Positions 6,925 through 14,310 are shown, counted from the first letter of the stretch. The stretch is DNA of 14,678 nt from Prolixibacteraceae bacterium (GCA_023229575.1 JALNYZ010000057.1:1-14678); one strand, 5' to 3'. Notes: a model not told the origin generated them from the sequence alone. Translations and numbers: made by a program.

Positions 6925-8349
6925 ATGAATTGTGACAAGGGAAAGGGTAAAGTTATACCAAGAAGAAAATTCATAAAAGGGTTGGGTATATCATCTGTAG
7001 GGTTAATGATCCTGCCTCGTTGTACCCTGGGCGGCAAGGATTACGTAGCTCCGAGTGACAAAGTTAATATTGGGATCATTGGTGCAGGAGGACAATCATT
7101 GTACAGTATCAATCAACTTTTTAATCTCGAAGATGTCCAATTGACGGCGATTGCCGATCCGGCCCGTCTTTGGAAGAATGATATTTTATACAGTACAGAT
7201 ACCGGTCGGGATCCTGTAAAGGAGCATGTTGAGTCTTTCTACTCCAGGAAAACCCCAAATTACAAAATGAAGGAATATGAGGATTTCAGGATTATGCTGG
7301 AAAAAGAGAAATCACTCGATGCCATCTTATGTGCCACACCTGACAATACACATGCCTACATCTCTGTCTTTGCTATGCGTGCAGGAAAACACGTCTATTG
7401 TGAAAAGCCTTTGACCCATAATATTTGGGAAGTTCGGAAAGTTCGGGATGTTGCAAGGGAGACCGGTCTGGCAACTCAGATGGGCAACCAGGGGCACAGC
7501 AATGATGCTATACGGCAAACGGTAGAATATCTTCGTGCCGGAGCGATAGGCACGGTGCGGGAAGCGCATTCATGGGTTGGTGCAACACGATGGCTGCCTG
7601 GTTACCCAGGGTATCCCAGTAAATCTACATCAATTCCTGGAGGATTTAATTGGGACTTATGGCTTGGCCCAACCTCCTGGCACCCCTACAACAAATTGAT
7701 TACACCGGTAAGATGGCGGGATTTCTGGGCTTTTGGCTGTGGGGCGCTGGGTGATTTTGGCTGCCATGACATGGATGCCGCAACCTGGGCTTTCAATCTC
7801 CAACCTCCTGTGAGTGTTGAGGTTCTCCCGGCAGGTAATTATGGCAGTAAGGAGATCGCCCCTTATGGTGAGATTGGCCATTACCAATTCGCTGCCAATG
7901 GCGACCAGCCACCCATCAAGTTAATTTGGTATTCAGGCGGTTTGCGGCCTGCCCTTCCCGAATTATTACCAAGGAACGCCGCATTGGGCAGTAGGGGCGC
8001 CATGTTTGTTGGCGACAAAGGCATTATCCTGAACAATGGGGGTACCGGTAGCGCACCGGTCATCTTCCCCGAAACCCTGCGTAACTCGTTTACACCACCC
8101 GCAAAATCACTTCCCCGCTCAAAAGGGCACCATCGCGAATGGATTGATGCCATTAAAGGAGGGCCGGCAGCCATGTCAAACTTTGAATATGGAGCCCGTC
8201 TTACAGAGAACGTACTCCTTGGGGTTCTTTCTTTACGGCTTGGCGGAAAGAAAATATACTGGGATGCCGCGAACATGAAAGTCTCAGGCATGCCCGAAGC
8301 CGACGAAATTATCAGGGAACCAATAAGAAAAGGGTGGGAAATAGTTTAA
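6925..8349 (+). CDS. Gfo/Idh/MocA-family oxidoreductase with Tat signal
   Basis: This 474-residue protein starts with a twin-arginine signal: RRKFIKG at residues 13-19, then hydrophobic GISSVGLMILP. Cys33 follows, but Arg just before it makes a lipobox doubtful. A Rossmann fold begins at KVNIGIIGAGGQ (about 46-57). The family motif EKP sits at 160-162 (HVYCEKPLTH), the likely catalytic His at H281 (GCHDMDAATWAF), and the C-terminal part carries WIDAIKGG. Such proteins are folded with NAD(P) in the cytoplasm and exported; they typically oxidise sugars or cyclitols, but the substrate cannot be read here. No sugar-utilisation genes adjoin it. The ATG at 6925 is preferred over a TTG at 6907. Its stop coincides with the break in the convergent DUF2867 gene, so this gene may have arrived by insertion. 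Confidence 0.92.
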   Translation: MNCDKGKGKVIPRRKFIKGLGISSVGLMILPRCTLGGKDYVAPSDKVNIGIIGAGGQSLYSINQLFNLEDVQLTAIADPARLWKNDILYSTDTGRDPVKEHVESFYSRKTPNYKMKEYEDFRIMLEKEKSLDAILCATPDNTHAYISVFAMRAGKHVYCEKPLTHNIWEVRKVRDVARETGLATQMGNQGHSNDAIRQTVEYLRAGAIGTVREAHSWVGATRWLPGYPGYPSKSTSIPGGFNWDLWLGPTSWHPYNKLITPVRWRDFWAFGCGALGDFGCHDMDAATWAFNLQPPVSVEVLPAGNYGSKEIAPYGEIGHYQFAANGDQPPIKLIWYSGGLRPALPELLPRNAALGSRGAMFVGDKGIILNNGGTGSAPVIFPETLRNSFTPPAKSLPRSKGHHREWIDAIKGGPAAMSNFEYGARLTENVLLGVLSLRLGGKKIYWDAANMKVSGMPEADEIIREPIRKGWEIV

Positions 8350-8793
8350 ACAGTTGTTAAATACCACTGTCGTTGTAATTGTCAACTCTTTTTTCAACTC
8401 ACTACTTTGAACATGCTCCACAAAAAGGGAGACCCGAAAATTCAGATGTTTATCGTCTTCGCCCAAAATGATTTCATTTTCACTCTTGTCAAACACTTTA
8501 AAGAGTCCAAGTTGTTCTCCCGGTTCACACGAAAAGTTTTCAAGGTGCTTTTGAATGTCTCCCTTGTTGCCCGCAGTTTTAAGCCCCAAAAAGGATGCGA
8601 TTCCATTCCTTAAGGCAAACAATTTCCCGACCCATTTGGGCCCGCTTGAAAAAAAAGCTTTCCCAATATCAACCGTTGAAAAACTGTCTTTATCGTCATT
8701 TAGAACACCCCGGAAACTGTCAACGAAGTCATATTTTTTATGACCTACATTCAGAATCGATTCTTTCGGGAGGGTGGTTTTTGTAATGGTCAT
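8350..8793 (-). pseudogene. DUF2867 family protein, 3' end missing
   Basis: From the ATG at 8793 about 147 residues read as a DUF2867 protein. They include TLPKESIL at the start, DIGKAFFSSGPKWVGKLFALRN, CEPGEQLGLFKVF, and EDDKHLNFRVSLFVE followed by LTITTTVVFNN. In family members as I remember them, the last strand continues into a phenylalanine-proline-rich tail (FxPVKPFHxxI...) of about 30-35 residues. Here that tail is absent: similarity stops at 8353, three bases from the Gfo/Idh stop codon. The frame runs on antisense for 22 unrelated residues to a stop at 8284. The function of DUF2867 is unknown. The product may still fold, but it lacks a conserved part, so I call it a remnant. Confidence 0.72.
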
Positions 8794-8837
8794 TTTTTTG
8801 AATCTACTGATTGTTCATAGACCGGTAATGTTTTGAG

Positions 8838-8960
8838 GCGTTGATCAAGCGAAGGTTTGCGAGCAACGAAAATGTCTGACAGGACAATTTTGTTGACGTG
8901 ATTGCCGGATGGTTTGGTACATAAGTTGCTTTTTCTCCGTAACCTTTGTTAGGGGCTGGC
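8838..8960 (-). repeat. Imperfect inverted repeat, attC-like in outline
   Basis: Directly after the HEPN gene (on its strand) comes cccctaacaaaggttacgg, and further on gttgctcgcaaacctt. On the + strand aaggtttgcgagcaac (8852-8867) can pair with gttgct...ccgtaacctt (8925-8946), leaving a loop of about 57 bases. A taac box at one end plus a long imperfect stem behind a cassette-sized gene recalls integron attC sites. However, the matching gttagg box on the far side is missing and no integrase gene is in the window. It is best read as a degenerate hairpin element. Confidence 0.35.
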
Positions 8961-8970
8961 GTCGGTTTGG

Positions 8971-9363
8971 CTAAAATATCAATCGTTCTATTTCTTCAAT
9001 AAAGCAAGCCATTTCGCCGAGCATAATCTCAACTTCATCATAGTCAAAACTTACAAAGGCATCATAATCACCCTTCGTTCTATTTTGAAAGGCATTGCGT
9101 AGAATTTTACCAAATTTCGGATCAGCCTTTTTCGATGAAATATATTCTTTGTTAAACCATCCTATCAATTGTCCATGTTTGGAGGTTTCAAAACTATTCT
9201 TTAAGGCTAAGGCTGTTAAGGCATAGTACATGCCATAATAGATTCGGTTCACAGCAATTACCAGTTTGTCATTCTTCACTAGAAATTTGGCGAGTTCAAT
9301 CGTTTCAATGGCTTGATTTAAACGATACTTCACTAAGGCCGCTCTGTCAATATCCTCTATCAT
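8971..9363 (-). CDS. HEPN-domain protein, putative toxin of MNT-HEPN pair
   Basis: This 130-residue all-helical protein has the layout of the HEPN family (COG1895-like). It shows LNQAIETIELAKFLVKND, then AVNRIYYGMYYALTALAL, KHGQLIGWFNKEYI, NRTKGDYDAFVSFD, and a terminal helix EVEIMLGEMACFIEEIERL. In HepT toxins the HEPN site is RX4HXY. No such motif is present; the nearest equivalent is R-T-K-G-D-Y, so ribonuclease activity is uncertain. The ATG at 9363 overlaps the stop of the upstream nucleotidyltransferase gene by 4 bases, the typical arrangement of an MNT-HEPN pair. By analogy with HepT/MntA, the partner may modify or neutralise this protein by AMP transfer; that is inference. The alternative is a nucleotide-binding accessory protein that is not a toxin. 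Confidence 0.87.
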   Translation of the reverse strand: MIEDIDRAALVKYRLNQAIETIELAKFLVKNDKLVIAVNRIYYGMYYALTALALKNSFETSKHGQLIGWFNKEYISSKKADPKFGKILRNAFQNRTKGDYDAFVSFDYDEVEIMLGEMACFIEEIERLIF

Positions 9364-9683
9364 GCATGTATACCATTTGAAATTGCATTAACAAATATTG
9401 GCTGTTTTCCTCTCAGTGTCAATAGTTCAGATTCACCAATTATATGGGTATCAGTGATTATATTATACTTTAGGTCGATTTCGTAACACATGTCAGAGAT
9501 TTCCCGCTCCGTTTTCCAATCTGCTTTGTGTTTAAGAATGATCAAGAAATCGTAGTCGGAATCAGCATGGGCCTCACCCAAAGCATGAGAACCGAATAGC
9601 ACGACTTCTTTAAGATTATCCGTCAATCTAGTTTTTAATAGATTGCTTAAGTCATTTAATACTAATTGCTTATTAGCCCTCAT
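9360..9683 (-). CDS. MNT-type minimal nucleotidyltransferase, putative antitoxin
   Basis: This 107-residue protein has the nucleotidyltransferase signature near its N-terminus. GSHALGEAHADSDYDFLII starts at G31, with G31-S32 and the metal-binding acidic pair D43 and D45. A third acidic residue would be in the DLKYNII strand further on. The length is that of stand-alone MNT domains. In MNT-HEPN systems this protein is the antitoxin and can transfer AMP to the HEPN partner; here that is inferred from the pair. The ATG at 9683 is chosen over a TTG at 9701 because it lies just before the conserved helix and about 16 bases downstream of a TATATTTG box. It is the first gene of the operon and overlaps the HEPN gene by 4 bases. 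Confidence 0.88.
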   Translation of the reverse strand: MRANKQLVLNDLSNLLKTRLTDNLKEVVLFGSHALGEAHADSDYDFLIILKHKADWKTEREISDMCYEIDLKYNIITDTHIIGESELLTLRGKQPIFVNAISNGIHA

Positions 9684-9698
9684 CCTTAAAATTTTATT

Positions 9699-9725
9699 CA
9701 AATATAAATAAATATCGGCGACAAA
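9699..9725 (-). promoter_or_regulatory. Possible Bacteroidota promoter for the MNT-HEPN operon
   Basis: On the - strand TATATTTG (9699-9706) matches the Bacteroidota -7 consensus TAnnTTTG exactly. It lies about 16 bases before the MNT ATG, implying a very short leader. A TTTG that could serve as the -33 box is at 9722-9725, but the 15-base spacer is shorter than the usual 19-21, so this is tentative. Confidence 0.35.
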
Positions 9726-9792
9726 ACCCCTTTGATAGCTGAAAATTCAGATCAGCCTGGAAACGATTTCATCAATTCTTAGTCTGTCCATC

Positions 9793-9914
9793 ATGTTAAT
9801 GGTTCACGCAAAGGGGGCAAAGAGAACCGCGAAGGACGCAAATAAACATACTACACATCAACACTTTGCGTACTTTGCGCGCTCTTTTGCGCTCATTGCG
9901 TGAACCGTTAACAA
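9793..9914. repeat. Palindromic hairpin element with cgcaaag-type repeat arms
   Basis: The left arm (9793-9843) begins gttaatggttcacgcaaag and continues in gcaaag/gcgaagg-type units. The right arm (9865-9914) is its imperfect reverse complement, ending gcgtgaaccgttaac. The outer ends pair almost perfectly (gttaa-yggttcacgcaa). The inner part pairs loosely because each arm is itself a quasi-tandem run of 8-10 base units. The loop is about 21 bases. There is no gene inside. It lies between the MNT operon and the ferredoxin-nitroreductase gene, 125 bases before the latter. Confidence 0.8.
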
Positions 9915-9926
9915 TCATTTATTGCA

Positions 9927-9998
9927 GTCCCCAACAAATCTTGCTTGCAGCGAAGTACTTTAGTCACTTTAGCTCACTCTAGTTCACTTTAGTCACTT
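9927..9998 (+). repeat. Half hairpin element with cactttag repeats
   Basis: The segment starts gtccccaacaaatcttg, continues ttgcagcgaagtacttta, and ends in four cactttag/cactctag units of 9-10 bases. Its loop and single arm match, inverted, the full hairpin at 10957-11072; gcttgcagcgaagtactt and the next bases are identical in both. The second arm is absent here. It ends about 40 bases before the ferredoxin-nitroreductase ATG, so it lies in that gene's upstream region. Confidence 0.75.
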
Positions 9999-10038
9999 TT
10001 TTATTACTTTAGGGGTACCCATTTAAACCCTGAAACCC

Positions 10039-10956
10039 ATGTCTATACCAACCAGCAGGACCGAAGAGATGGCAACGGTTACCATCGACCAGATAAAATG
10101 CAACGGGTGTGGAAAGTGTGTTACCGTCTGCTCAGATTACGGGTTTAAGATTATTAACGGAAAAGCAGTCCGGTCGGAGGAGCCACTGTTCGGATGCCTG
10201 GCCTGCGGCCATTGCATGGCGGTTTGTCCCGAAAATGCCATTGATGTGACAGGCCGGTGCCTTACCCCTGATGATCTTTTCCCGTTTACGGAACCATCTG
10301 TCAAACCCGACTACAACTCCCTGCTTCAGCTGTTCCAGGCGCGCCGGAGTATGCGTAAATTCAAGGACCAACCCGTTTCGCGGGAGATTATCGACCTGAT
10401 CCTTGCTGCTGCACAGACAGCGCCCATGGGGGTTCCTCCATCGGATGTGAATGTGGTTGTTTTGCAGGGAAAAGAAAAAGTCAGACAATTTTCGTCCGAC
10501 TTTTGCAGTATGCTCGATAAAAACAGGTGGTTGGTCTCCAGATGGATTACGGCATTAATGACCCTGTTTTACGACAGGAAAACCGTCCGCTTCTTCAAAA
10601 AATTCATGCGCCCGCTGTTTGATATCTACATTGGTTCCATGAAAAAGGGCATCGATCTTGTTACCTACGATGCCCCGGTAGCCTTCTATTTTTACGGATC
10701 CCCTTACTGCGATCCGGCCGACCCGATCGTAGCCGCGACCTATGCCATGACTGCGGCAGAATCGCTCGGACTGGGTTCGTGCATGCTGGGAGCCATCCAT
10801 CCCTTCCTGCAATCCGGATTTGGCGTAAAGGAGTTCAGAAGCAAATACAACATCCGCTTCAAAAGCCGCGAGGGGTTGGTGTTGATTGTAGGCTATCCAA
10901 AGGTGAAATATGCCAGGGGAGTTAGAAGGAGTTTTGCCAATATTGATTTCATTTAG
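10039..10956 (+). CDS. Ferredoxin-nitroreductase fusion protein
   Basis: This is a 305-residue cytoplasmic redox protein. Residues 15-70 form a bacterial two-cluster ferredoxin domain. C21, C24, C27 and C31 form one CxxCxxCxxxC set, and C53, C56, C59 and C63-Pro the other, so two [4Fe-4S] clusters are expected. From about residue 100 a nitroreductase fold follows: ARRSMRKFKDQPVSREII near the FMN phosphate site, AAQTAPMGVPPSDV, and AATYAMTAAESLGLGSCMLG. The C-terminus ends in a VGYPKVKYARGVRR motif. The clusters presumably pass electrons to FMN; the natural substrate is unknown. The ATG at 10069 would remove 10 residues and begins right at MATVTIDQIKC, so it is an equally plausible start. Hairpin elements abut the gene: one half copy lies 40 bases upstream and one full copy begins at the base after its stop codon. 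Confidence 0.92.
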   Translation: MSIPTSRTEEMATVTIDQIKCNGCGKCVTVCSDYGFKIINGKAVRSEEPLFGCLACGHCMAVCPENAIDVTGRCLTPDDLFPFTEPSVKPDYNSLLQLFQARRSMRKFKDQPVSREIIDLILAAAQTAPMGVPPSDVNVVVLQGKEKVRQFSSDFCSMLDKNRWLVSRWITALMTLFYDRKTVRFFKKFMRPLFDIYIGSMKKGIDLVTYDAPVAFYFYGSPYCDPADPIVAATYAMTAAESLGLGSCMLGAIHPFLQSGFGVKEFRSKYNIRFKSREGLVLIVGYPKVKYARGVRRSFANIDFI

Positions 10957-11072
10957 AAGTGCCTAAAGTGAACTAAAGTGCCTAGAGTGCCTAAAGTACT
11001 TCGCTGCAAGCTTGTATTGTTCGGAGTCCATAACTCTAGGCACTTTAGGCATTTTAGACACTTTAGGCACTT
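10957..11072. repeat. Long hairpin element filling a convergent gene junction
   Basis: The left arm (10957-10997) is aagtgcctaaagtg-type repeats and the right arm (11033-11072) is the matching actctaggcactttagg run. The two align as reverse complements over about 40 bases with few mismatches. The 35-base loop contains acttcgctgcaagcttg and gttcggagtcc. The element starts at the base after the nitroreductase TAG and ends four bases before the helicase stop, so it fills the whole gap between two convergent genes. It could act as a two-way transcription terminator, although there is no clear T-run. Confidence 0.82.
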
Positions 11073-11076
11073 TCCT

Positions 11077-12783
11077 CTAATACCTCCTCTTCCGCTCCAT
11101 CCGTTTGAAATCGGTTCTTCCTTCGGCTGCCCTTGGATATCCGCCGCTGCGCCGGCCACGGAAGGAACGGTCGTCGCGGTTCTCTTCAAAAACTTCGACA
11201 TCGAAGAAGGTTCCGCGGAAGGACATGCCCCTCGAGTTGCGGAGCAACGCTTTTCCTGCTGCATCTTCCACCTCAACAACAGAGTAGCTGCCAAAGAGAT
11301 CGATCCTGCCAATCTCAACATTTCTTCTGCCGGTAGCCTCTACCACGAAATTGATCACCTCTTTGGGCGAAATTCCTTTGGCAAGGCCTACATTTAGCCT
11401 GAATTTTGTCAATCCTTCAGTTTCGACCACCCTCGGACTTCTGCGTTCTTCATGTCCATCCGGGATGTTCAGATCCGGTGTACTGCCATAGTAATCCAAG
11501 AAGCGGTTGAACTCCAGGGAAACAATGTGTTTGATAAGCTCCTCTTTGGACAAATTGGAAAACTTTTCATACACGGCCGGAAGGTATGGTGCAATCTCCT
11601 CCTCGTTAACAGTAACTTCCTGCAACTTGTCTGTCAGGTAAAAAAGCTGCTTTTCGCAGATTTCTTTACCGGATGGAACCGGTTTACGTACAAATTTTTT
11701 GCCTATACTCTTTTCAATCATACGAATACGACCGTGCTCTTTCAGGTGGATGATCGAAATCGACACACCGGACTTTCCAACCCGACCGGTACGGCCACTT
11801 CGGTGGATATAGTTTTCCGAGTCATCGGGAAGATTGTAGTTAACTACGTGGGTCAGGTCGTTGACATCCAGTCCGCGGGCTGCCACATCGGTAGCCACCA
11901 GGATCTGAACACCGCGGTTACGGAATTTGTTCATCACGAAATCGCGCTGCTGCTGACTCAAATCGCCATGCAATGCCTCTGCGCTGTAATTGTCCTGGAT
12001 CAGTTGGGCAGCCACCTCTCCGGTCTCCTGACGGGTACGGCAGAAAACGATGCCATATACCTCCGGAACGTAATCCAGTACCCGTTTGAGGGCGAGGTAA
12101 CGGTCCTTGGCATGCACCATGTGGTAGATGTGTTCCACGTTTTCGGCGCCACTGTTTTTCTTGCCAACCGCAATTTCCAGCGGATTGGTCATGTAGTTTT
12201 TCGCGATGGCTGCCACCTCTTTCGGCATTGTTGCCGAGAATAATAATGTGTTCTTCTCTTTCGGTGTCATCGCCAGGATGGCATCTACGTCCTCCTGAAA
12301 GCCCATGTTGAGCATTTCGTCGGCCTCATCCAAAACAAGGATCGAAACATGTGAGAGATCCACTTTATTTTTGCGGATCATGTCGTGCATACGGCCCGGA
12401 GTGGCTGTGATGATGTGGGTTCCTGCACGAAGCGCCTTCACCTGCGCACCCATATCAGCGCCTCCATAAACCGGAGTAATGACTATTTCGGGTAAAAATT
12501 GTGAATACTCTTTAATTTCCCGAGCAATCTGGACGCACAGCTCGCGGGTTGGACTCAGGATCAAAGCCTGAGGAACCCTGTTTGCAGGGTTGATCGTCTG
12601 CAGGATTGGGAGTCCGAATGCGGCAGTTTTACCGGTACCGGTTTGAGCCAGTCCGACGATGTCTTTCGGTTCTTTTAAAAAAATCGGAATAAATTGTTCT
12701 TGAATCGGCGAAGGCGTTTCGAAGCCCATTGCTTCAATCCCTTTCAGAATTCGGGGGTCAAGCCCCATTTCATTGAATAGCAT
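11077..12783 (-). CDS. DEAD-box RNA helicase with DbpA-type RNA-binding domain
   Basis: This 568-residue ATP-dependent RNA helicase is of the DeaD/CsdA kind. The motifs are in order: Q motif PSPIQEQ (24-30), motif I AQTGTGKT (46-53), PTREL (78-82), TPGR (128-131), DEAD (152-155), SAT, VATDVAARGLDV and HRSGRTGRVG. Residues about 450-530 look like the DbpA RNA-binding domain (KFRLNVGLAKGISPKEVINFV, then GRIDLFGSYSVVEV). The last roughly 40 residues are Arg/Gly-rich and basic, probably a disordered RNA-binding tail. Such enzymes remodel rRNA during ribosome assembly and mRNA in the cold. An ATG at 12816 would add 11 residues; 12783 is preferred because family proteins start close to the FNEMGLDP-type helix. 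It shares its strand with der and era, separated from der by a hairpin element. Confidence 0.95.
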   Translation of the reverse strand: MLFNEMGLDPRILKGIEAMGFETPSPIQEQFIPIFLKEPKDIVGLAQTGTGKTAAFGLPILQTINPANRVPQALILSPTRELCVQIAREIKEYSQFLPEIVITPVYGGADMGAQVKALRAGTHIITATPGRMHDMIRKNKVDLSHVSILVLDEADEMLNMGFQEDVDAILAMTPKEKNTLLFSATMPKEVAAIAKNYMTNPLEIAVGKKNSGAENVEHIYHMVHAKDRYLALKRVLDYVPEVYGIVFCRTRQETGEVAAQLIQDNYSAEALHGDLSQQQRDFVMNKFRNRGVQILVATDVAARGLDVNDLTHVVNYNLPDDSENYIHRSGRTGRVGKSGVSISIIHLKEHGRIRMIEKSIGKKFVRKPVPSGKEICEKQLFYLTDKLQEVTVNEEEIAPYLPAVYEKFSNLSKEELIKHIVSLEFNRFLDYYGSTPDLNIPDGHEERRSPRVVETEGLTKFRLNVGLAKGISPKEVINFVVEATGRRNVEIGRIDLFGSYSVVEVEDAAGKALLRNSRGMSFRGTFFDVEVFEENRDDRSFRGRRSGGYPRAAEGRTDFKRMERKRRY

Positions 12784-12862
12784 TTTTGTGTGTATTGCGA
12801 AGGAGAAATGGCTCATTGCTCAAATGCACCTTCATTTGTAATTTTTAATTTTTAATTTCTTA

Positions 12863-12954
12863 TTTGTGTCCTTTGTGCAATCCTTTGTGTACTTTGTGGT
12901 TAAGTCTAAAATTTTACCACGAAGGTCACAAAGGGTATCACAAAGGAGACAAAG
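12863..12954. repeat. Hairpin element with cacaaagg-type repeat arms
   Basis: The left arm (12863-12902) is tttgtgtcctttgtgcaatc and onward to gtggtta. The right arm (12915-12954) is taccacgaaggtcacaaagg and onward. They pair as imperfect reverse complements over about 40 bases around a 12-base AT loop. Each arm is a run of 8-10 base units around acaaagg. It sits between der and the helicase gene, both on -, and is flanked on the helicase side by aatttttaatttttaattt (12840-12858). Confidence 0.82.
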
Positions 12955-12984
12955 TATTTTATTGTCTGGACGGCATGGAAGCTT

Positions 12985-14295
12985 TTATTTCTGTCTGAAA
13001 AAAAGTTGTATAGGAACACCCGTAAAGTCGAAACTGGCCCTGATTTTATTTTCGAGGTATCGTTTGTACGGGTCTTTGACATATTGCGGCAGGTTGCAGA
13101 AGAACGCAAAACAGGGAGTCTTGTATCTGGGCAACTGCGTAACATATTTGATCTTGATGTATTTTCCTTTGTATGCAGGAGGAGCAAAAGCCTCAAGCGC
13201 TTCCGCCAACAGTTCGTTCAATTTTGAAGTCGGAACATGCTTGGTCTTGTTGTTGTAAACGCGCATCGCCTCCTCCAGAATCTTCAAAACCCGCTGTTTG
13301 GTTACGGCAGAGCTAAAGACAATCGGAACATCGGTGACTGGGGCAAATTTCTCATAAATCTGCGCTTCGAACTCCTTCATGGTCTTGTTGTCCTTCTCAA
13401 TCAGGTCCCATTTGTTGACCACAACGACAACCCCCTTTTTGTTTCGGTGAATGAGGTGGAAAATCGAAACATCCTGTGCCTCAACCCCGCGCGTAGCATC
13501 CAGCATCATCACGCAGACATCGGCATTTTCGATGGTCCTTACCGAACGCATCACCGAATAGAACTCTACGTCCTCCTTCTCTTTGGCCTTTTTGCGCAAT
13601 CCGGCGGTATCGATCAGGATAAAATCGTATCCAAATTTGGTGTATCGCTGTGCGACAGAATCACGGGTGGTGCCTGCAACTTCGGTTACAATATGCCGTT
13701 CCTCCCCGATCAGGGTATTGATGGTAGAGGACTTTCCTACGTTAGGCCTTCCAACGATGGCAATAACCGGAATATGAGACTCTTCCGGTTCCTCTACAGG
13801 AGCAGGAAAATGTTTCACCACCTCGTCGAGCAGATCGCCGGTTCCCAATCCATTGATAGAGGAGACGCAGTAAATTTCCTCTACGCCCATGTTGAAAAAT
13901 TCGTTGGCATCGAGCGCGCGTTTGTGGTTGTCGACTTTGTTGACCACCGTCATGTATGGTTTCTTGCTTTTGCGGAGCAGGTTGTTCACCTCCATATCCA
14001 GGTCAGTGACTCCCATTTCGACATCCACCAGAAAAAGGATCAGGTCGGCCTCGCCGATGGCCAGGTTAACCTGTCTGCGGATCTCTCCTTCGAAAACATC
14101 TTCCGATCCGGATACATATCCTCCGGTATCGATGACTGAAAATTCTTTGCCGTTCCAGATGGATTTACCGTAATTACGGTCACGGGTTACCCCCGGCTCA
14201 TCGTCGACGATGGCCATTCTGGACTCGGTAAGCCTGTTAAAAAAGGTGGATTTGCCTACGTTTGGGCGTCCAACGATTGCAATGATGTTGCTCAT
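12985..14295 (-). CDS. der: Ribosome-assembly GTPase Der (EngA)
   Basis: This 436-residue protein has the tandem GTPase layout unique to Der. The first domain carries GRPNVGKST at 9-17, PGVTRD, DTGG and NKVD. The second carries GRPNVGKSS (about residue 180), AGTTRD, DTAGLRKK and NKWD. A KH-like C-terminal domain follows (KIKYVTQLPRYKTPCFAFFCN, then YKRYLENKIRASFDFTGVPI). Der binds the 50S subunit and is needed for its late assembly. All G motifs are intact and the length fits the family. The ATG at 14295 gives MSNIIAIVGRPNVGKS, the standard beginning. It follows era by 15 bases, so the two are very probably one transcript. Confidence 0.98.
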   Translation of the reverse strand: MSNIIAIVGRPNVGKSTFFNRLTESRMAIVDDEPGVTRDRNYGKSIWNGKEFSVIDTGGYVSGSEDVFEGEIRRQVNLAIGEADLILFLVDVEMGVTDLDMEVNNLLRKSKKPYMTVVNKVDNHKRALDANEFFNMGVEEIYCVSSINGLGTGDLLDEVVKHFPAPVEEPEESHIPVIAIVGRPNVGKSSTINTLIGEERHIVTEVAGTTRDSVAQRYTKFGYDFILIDTAGLRKKAKEKEDVEFYSVMRSVRTIENADVCVMMLDATRGVEAQDVSIFHLIHRNKKGVVVVVNKWDLIEKDNKTMKEFEAQIYEKFAPVTDVPIVFSSAVTKQRVLKILEEAMRVYNNKTKHVPTSKLNELLAEALEAFAPPAYKGKYIKIKYVTQLPRYKTPCFAFFCNLPQYVKDPYKRYLENKIRASFDFTGVPIQLFFRQK

Positions 14296-14310
14296 GAAAT
14301 GAATAGTGCC

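Noticed and set aside
8407..8786. Short + strand frames over the DUF2867 remnant
   Set aside because: The minus-strand DUF2867 similarity explains the sequence. The + frames are short and have no family.
10957..11072. Classical intrinsic terminator or riboswitch
   Set aside because: The stem is long but imperfect with no T-tract, the element has a relative elsewhere in the window, and no ligand-binding fold is recognisable.
10978..11397. Frames on either strand rich in RHF or CLK repeats near the hairpin
   Set aside because: They are translations of the cactttag repeat hairpin and the antisense of the helicase end, not genes.
11452..12243. 263-residue open frame on +
   Set aside because: It is antisense to the helicase, whose DEAD-box motifs are complete. 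It has no domain and is a reverse-frame shadow.
13237..14139. 300-residue open frame on +
   Set aside because: It is fully antisense to der, which has both GTPase domains intact.
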